DNA from: CAYSSG01 sp964433635
Lineage (GTDB): Bacteria; Atribacterota; Phoenicimicrobiia; Phoenicimicrobiales; Stramentimicrobiaceae
Direction: 5' to 3'
Length of the DNA: 64,000 nt
NCBI GenBank assembly: GCA_964433635.1
Contig: CAYSSG010000002.1
Span: forward strand, 46,855-110,854
Positions 60,748 to 64,000 of this stretch are shown one piece after another. Every line of letters starts with the position of its first letter. The first letter of the stretch is position 1. A program made the position numbers and the translations under genes. The notes beneath the pieces were generated by a model. That model was not told the origin of the DNA and searched no databases. It saw only the letters and a program-made list of their open reading frames with translations.

Positions 60748-61434
60748 ATGAATAAGGATATCGTAAGAAGAATGGTACAGGTATTTCTAACGCTTTTAAT
60801 ACAGAGCATTATCCTTTTTGTTTCTGCCGGGACACTGAGCTGGAAGTGGGCCTGGATTTTTATCGTCATCGGAATATTTATTTTAGTGATTAATTATATG
60901 GTACTGCCCAGGGAAGTGATTGAAGAACGAGGAAGAGAAAAGAAAAATGTTAAAAAATGGGATAAAATATTGATGAGCATAAATATGATTTCAATTCTAG
61001 GAATTTATATCCTTTCCGGATTGGATTACCGGTTTAACTGGAGCAGTGTTTTTCCTGTTATGATTCATGTGATTGGTTTAATCATTGTATTTTTGGGGTC
61101 GATGTTATTCACCTGGTCAATGGTATCAAATAAATTCTTTTCTACCATGGTCCGCATTCAGGATGAACGAGGGCATCACACTGCTGTAGAGGGGCCGTAT
61201 AGGTATGTACGGCATCCCGGATATGTCGGTTATATTTTAATGGCGATGGCTACACCGCTGGCTTTAGGTTCAATTTACGCTTTGCTGATGTCCTTTCTTG
61301 TTATGATAATATTCATCATTCGCACTGCATTGGAGGATAAAACCTTACTTAAGGAGTTGGAAGGCTATGAAGGGTATTCTAAAAAAGTGAAATACAGGTT
61401 AATTCCTTTTATATGGTTATACAGTCAGATTTGA
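60748..61434 (+). CDS. Isoprenylcysteine carboxyl methyltransferase-family membrane protein
   Basis: A 228-residue protein with about five membrane segments. The C-terminal signature GPYRYVRHPGYVGYILMAMA with following hydrophobic RTALEDKTLLKELEGYEGYSKKVKYRLIP (ends LEDKTLLKELEGYEGYSKKV) is the ICMT/phospholipid methyltransferase SAM-binding region. Bacteria do not prenylate CAAX proteins, so the acceptor is unknown, perhaps a lipid. AAAAGGAGG precedes the ATG. Confidence 0.85.
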   Translation: MNKDIVRRMVQVFLTLLIQSIILFVSAGTLSWKWAWIFIVIGIFILVINYMVLPREVIEERGREKKNVKKWDKILMSINMISILGIYILSGLDYRFNWSSVFPVMIHVIGLIIVFLGSMLFTWSMVSNKFFSTMVRIQDERGHHTAVEGPYRYVRHPGYVGYILMAMATPLALGSIYALLMSFLVMIIFIIRTALEDKTLLKELEGYEGYSKKVKYRLIPFIWLYSQI

Positions 61435-61609
61435 TTGTCAGCAGAAATATAATATAATTAATCAAAGTTTTGGTATCTTTAAGAATAAAAGTATTAAGTG
61501 CTGCACCTCATACGAATTATTTTACTAGTTTTAAATAGGTATTTGAGCTAATTGGTTAGCTTGGAAAACATTGTCTGGTTAATTTTCAGAGATTGCGTGG
61601 AAGTAGTTT

Positions 61610-62173
61610 ATGGAAATAAAGTATCAAGAGGTTGGCATATGCGGTCTATCCTGCCGACTTTGCCCGCATTATCATATGAATACCGATAGCCGCTGCCTGG
61701 GATGTAAGAGTGATGGCAGGATGATAGTGGGATGTCCCTTTATCACCTGTGCCATAAAAAGAAAGGGACTTGAATTTTGCTGGGATTGCGCTGATAGCAG
61801 TTTCTGCGAAAAATGGAAAAACCACAGGGAAGCGGGTAAAAAGGTTGATTCATTCAAATGCTACCAGAAATTGGAAGATGATATTGGTTTCATTCATAAA
61901 AGAGGTATTGTAGAATTTGAAAAAATCCAAAAGATTAGAGAGCAATTACTAAGAGAGATGTTAGTGGAATTTAATGAAGGACGTTCCAAGAGTTATTATT
62001 GCATAGCAGCTACTGTTCTGGAGATTGAAGATCTGGAACTGGCATTAGCAGAGGCAAAGCAAAAATCTATCGGGCTGGATATAAAAGGTAAATCCAGATA
62101 CCTTCATTCTATGCTGGATGATATTGCCAGGAAGAAAAAATATGATTTAAAGCTGAGAAAGGGAGGTAGATGA
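61610..62173 (+). CDS. DUF3795-family cysteine-rich protein
   Basis: A 187-residue protein. The N-terminal half is Cys-rich: EVGICGLSCRLCPHYHMNTD, RCLGCKSDGR, CPFITCAIKRKGLEFCWDC and FCEKW, which suggests zinc or Fe-S binding. The C-terminal half is helical (EEFNEGRSKSYYCIA-like segment, LALAEAKQK). Function of the family is unknown. A second, broken relative lies at 62409-62852, so this looks like a local duplication. No strong ribosome site. Confidence 0.78.
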   Translation: MEIKYQEVGICGLSCRLCPHYHMNTDSRCLGCKSDGRMIVGCPFITCAIKRKGLEFCWDCADSSFCEKWKNHREAGKKVDSFKCYQKLEDDIGFIHKRGIVEFEKIQKIREQLLREMLVEFNEGRSKSYYCIAATVLEIEDLELALAEAKQKSIGLDIKGKSRYLHSMLDDIARKKKYDLKLRKGGR

Positions 62174-62378
62174 TGAATGTAATAAACCATTCATTGAAAA
62201 GCAGAAAAATAATCCCAGAGTTGCCACCAGGGTAAAGGCGCTAACACTATCAAAAAAGATTTTAAACAGACAGATATATAAAAAATTCATTGACCTGAAA
62301 GATCCTGATATTTCTGAAGAACAGCACAACCAATCAATCAAAGAAAGAGTTTCAAGAATGAAACAAATGGGAAAATAA
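62166..62378 (+). pseudogene. Startless ORF fragment between the two DUF3795 genes
   Basis: The frame reads DDECNKPFIEKQKNNPRVAT, RVKALTLSKKILNRQIYKKF and IDLKDPDISEEQHNQSIKER to a TAA at 62376. The upstream frame is closed by TGA without any ATG, GTG or TTG start. Composition looks protein-like (charged helical), so it may be the tail of a gene that lost its start. No family recognised. Confidence 0.35.
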
Positions 62379-62408
62379 AAAGTCTTTATCTTAATAAGAG
62401 GTGATCAT

Positions 62409-62852
62409 ATGGATTATGCTCAGGTTATAAAAAAACTTTCAGCCTGTGGATTGGATTGCAGCAGGTGTGCTGATTATGAAGGTGGAGAAATAAAGACATT
62501 AAGTGCCAGTTTGTTGGATCTATTAAAGGGTTATGAAAGATTGGCTGAATTGAAATCAATTTTCAATCCTGTCTTAAAAGATTATGGTAAGCTCAGAGAA
62601 TGATTGAAAGTATTGGCTAATTCGTCATGTGGTGGATGCAGGAGCGAGAATGTTAAATGCCCTGTTGATTGCCATGCCAAGACCTGCCATAAAGAGAAAA
62701 AAGTAGATTTTTGTTTTCAATGCCCTGAATTTCCCTGTGATGAACAGTTTGAGGGAAAACTGAGAGAACGATGGATTGAGAAAAACAGTCGCATGAAACA
62801 GGTTGGAGTTGTTCACTTTTACCTTGAGCAGAGTAAATTACCCAGGTATTAA
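62409..62852 (+). pseudogene. DUF3795-like gene interrupted by an in-frame TGA
   Basis: MDYAQVIKKLSACGLDCSRC starts a DUF3795-like frame with a GAGGTG site. It stops at TGA (62601-62603) after KDYGKLRE. The same frame resumes at once (TTG 62604) as LKVLANSSCGGCRSENVKCP, then CHAKTCHKEKKVDFCFQCPE and FPCDEQF, completing the Cys pattern. TGA is a normal stop in this genome (for example at 6836 and 13392-type gene ends elsewhere), so a nonsense mutation is the simple reading; stop-start reinitiation at TGATTG could still yield two polypeptides. Confidence 0.7.
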
Positions 62853-62987
62853 ATGTAAAATGATAAGGCACTTGGTATATTTAATATCCAAAGATTCGGC
62901 AAAAATACCAGAAGATGAATATTCATTTGCTATGTTGGAAAAAAATCAATTTCCTAAAAATCACTGAAGATAGAAGGAGAGTTAACA

Positions 62988-63332
62988 ATGATTATCAGAA
63001 AATTATCTGAAATGCCTATTTTAGAGACTGCACATCGTGTAGATGCCCGTAACCTTTATAACACAGAACATGCTGTTATTACCGTGATTAATTTGAAGCC
63101 GGGTCAGTCTTTAAAGAAACACATTACCCCCGTAGACGTTGCTTTTTATGTTTTGCAAGGCAGGGGTGTGGTTGAAATCGGTGAAGAGAAGAGAGTTGTT
63201 GAAACGGACACATTAATCGAGAGTCCTAAAGATATCATGCACTGCTGGTATAATGAGAGCGATGAAGATCTTTCCTTTATGGTCATCAAAGTACCCAGGC
63301 CTGACAGGGAGACAAAGTTCATCTCATCATAG
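62988..63332 (+). CDS. Cupin-domain protein
   Basis: A 114-residue single cupin barrel. LKPGQSLKKHITPVDVAFYVLQGRG is motif 1 (given here by its core SLKKHITPVDVAFYVLQG; only one His of the usual pair) and ESPKDIMHCWYNESDE is motif 2 with the second His. With fewer metal ligands than the cupin at 7623 it may bind metal weakly or act as a sensor. AAGGAGAG precedes the ATG. Function unknown. Confidence 0.82.
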   Translation: MIIRKLSEMPILETAHRVDARNLYNTEHAVITVINLKPGQSLKKHITPVDVAFYVLQGRGVVEIGEEKRVVETDTLIESPKDIMHCWYNESDEDLSFMVIKVPRPDRETKFISS

Positions 63333-63398
63333 CGTTATTTTTAAAGGTTAATCAAAATATAAAGATGATAAGAATAATGCAACATACTGGTTTGCAGG

Positions 63399-63929
63399 AT
63401 GAAAATTTTAGTCGCATACAAATCAAAAACAGGTTTTACAGAAAAATATGCCCACTGGATAGCTGAAGATCTAGCAGCGGATATTTGTGATTACAGGAAA
63501 ATCAATAAAAATATGCTTAAAAAATACGAGACGATAATATATGGCGGGAGTCTGCATGCGGTAGGGATTGAGGGGATTAAAGTTATCAAGGATCATTTAG
63601 ATATTTTAAAGGATAAACAAGTTTTGGTATTTGCAGTAGGGGCAACCCCTTCCCATAAGGAAACGGTTGAAGAAATTAAAAATAACAATTTCAATAAAAA
63701 ACAACTAAGTCAAATAAGCTTTTATTATTTACGTGGTGGTTTTAACTATAACAAGCTACCGTTTTTTGACAAGCTGCTGATGAAATTATTGCTGCTTAAG
63801 TTGAAAAGTAAGAAAGTTTTGTCAGCTGATGAAAAGGGGATATTAAATGCTTATAAAAAACCGGTAGATTTTACCAGAAAGAAAAATATTGCTAGTATTG
63901 TTGACCAGGTTCGTTCATTTGTAAATTGA
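63399..63929 (+). CDS. Flavodoxin-domain protein (HemG-like)
   Basis: A 176-residue protein with the flavodoxin phosphate loop YKSKTGFTEKYAHWIAE at the N-terminus (S-K-T-G-x-T/S). YETIIYGGSLHAVGIEGIK and VLVFAVGATPSHKETV follow, as in flavodoxin-like protoporphyrinogen oxidases and menaquinone-dependent relatives. The C-terminal extension is basic and helical. It is likely an FMN-binding electron carrier or oxidoreductase. The ATG has only a short-spaced GCAGG. No heme genes are adjacent. Confidence 0.82.
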   Translation: MKILVAYKSKTGFTEKYAHWIAEDLAADICDYRKINKNMLKKYETIIYGGSLHAVGIEGIKVIKDHLDILKDKQVLVFAVGATPSHKETVEEIKNNNFNKKQLSQISFYYLRGGFNYNKLPFFDKLLMKLLLLKLKSKKVLSADEKGILNAYKKPVDFTRKKNIASIVDQVRSFVN

Positions 63930-63981
63930 AAAATAAATTTTATTTATATTAAACATCAAAAAAATGTGGAGAAATATATTT

Positions 63982-64000
63982 ATGATTATGCCTTATGCCA
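63982..64000 (+). other. Possible start of a further gene running off the window
   Basis: An ATG at 63982 (MIMPYA) is preceded by GGAG about ten bases upstream. Only six codons are visible, so it cannot be confirmed. Confidence 0.2.

Noticed and set aside
62147..62341. Minus-strand ORF opposite the DUF3795 fragment
   Set aside because: The plus-strand frame there has better protein character; the minus frame is a hydrophobic shadow without context.
62601..62603. TGA as a recoded codon (selenocysteine or Trp)
   Set aside because: TGA ends many intact genes here, no SECIS-like hairpin stands out after it, and the protein does not need Cys or Trp at that point.
62860..62967. 35-codon ORF between the broken DUF3795 gene and the cupin
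   Set aside because: It lacks a ribosome site and recognisable content.

Overview
The window is bacterial chromosome, AT-rich (by eye just under 40% G+C), with densely packed genes mostly preceded by AGGAGG-type ribosome binding sites. The gene content points to a strict anaerobe: an adenosylcobalamin-dependent (class II) ribonucleotide reductase, pyruvate:ferredoxin oxidoreductase, several flavin/iron-sulfur-type proteins and no respiratory chain. It carries an N-type ATPase operon whose rotor subunit has a sodium-binding signature, and a sodium-coupled TRAP transporter. A long TPR lytic transglycosylase and a LysM/M23 hydrolase show a peptidoglycan wall. I think an Atribacterota-like or deep Firmicutes-like anaerobe is plausible, but no rRNA is present and this is only an inference.

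Layout: 1-4067 holds the 3' part of nrdJ, lspA, a free-standing archaeal-type ThrRS editing domain and a hemolysin III family protein. 4328-15880 is a catabolic island: a GntR regulator, an RraA-like protein, an LDH2-type dehydrogenase, an SDR dehydrogenase, a cupin, a creatininase-family hydrolase, a DctPQM TRAP transporter, a UroD-like protein, a zinc dehydrogenase and a Gfo/Idh/MocA dehydrogenase. The hydrolase plus the last two dehydrogenases resemble the enzyme set of the Thermotoga-type inositol pathway, so uptake and oxidation of a cyclitol or sugar acid is the best guess. 16153-16521 is a decayed prephenate dehydratase. 16665-20822 has glnS, a glycosyltransferase and msrAB. 21067-24154 is a TrpR-like regulator driving an amino-acid ABC binding protein, a permease and an aminotransferase, with a palindrome at the predicted start of transcription.

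24355-35738 holds cell-wall and housekeeping genes: lytic transglycosylase, seven-LysM M23 peptidase, CarD, folD, mnmG, tRNA-Ser(GCU), pspC and pyk. 36060-42731 is the atpDCQRBEFAG operon, followed by a copper-type P-ATPase, PFOR, a dihydroorotate-dehydrogenase-like protein and lgt. 50491-54856 includes a 26-residue membrane ORF, a nitroreductase, membrane proteins, a proteasome-like protein with Ser in the nucleophile position, and murD. 55031-55841 has tRNA-Arg(ACG), tadA and tRNA-Ser(CGA).

Behind tRNA-Ser(CGA) lies a degraded insert (about 55842-57890) with a frameshifted tyrosine recombinase remnant, a ruined GNAT gene and an alpha/beta hydrolase of visibly higher G+C. The remainder (57895-63929) is an accessory stretch of small enzymes: a C45-type amidase, a YbaK-family deacylase, an ICMT-like methyltransferase, intact and broken DUF3795 genes, a cupin and a flavodoxin.
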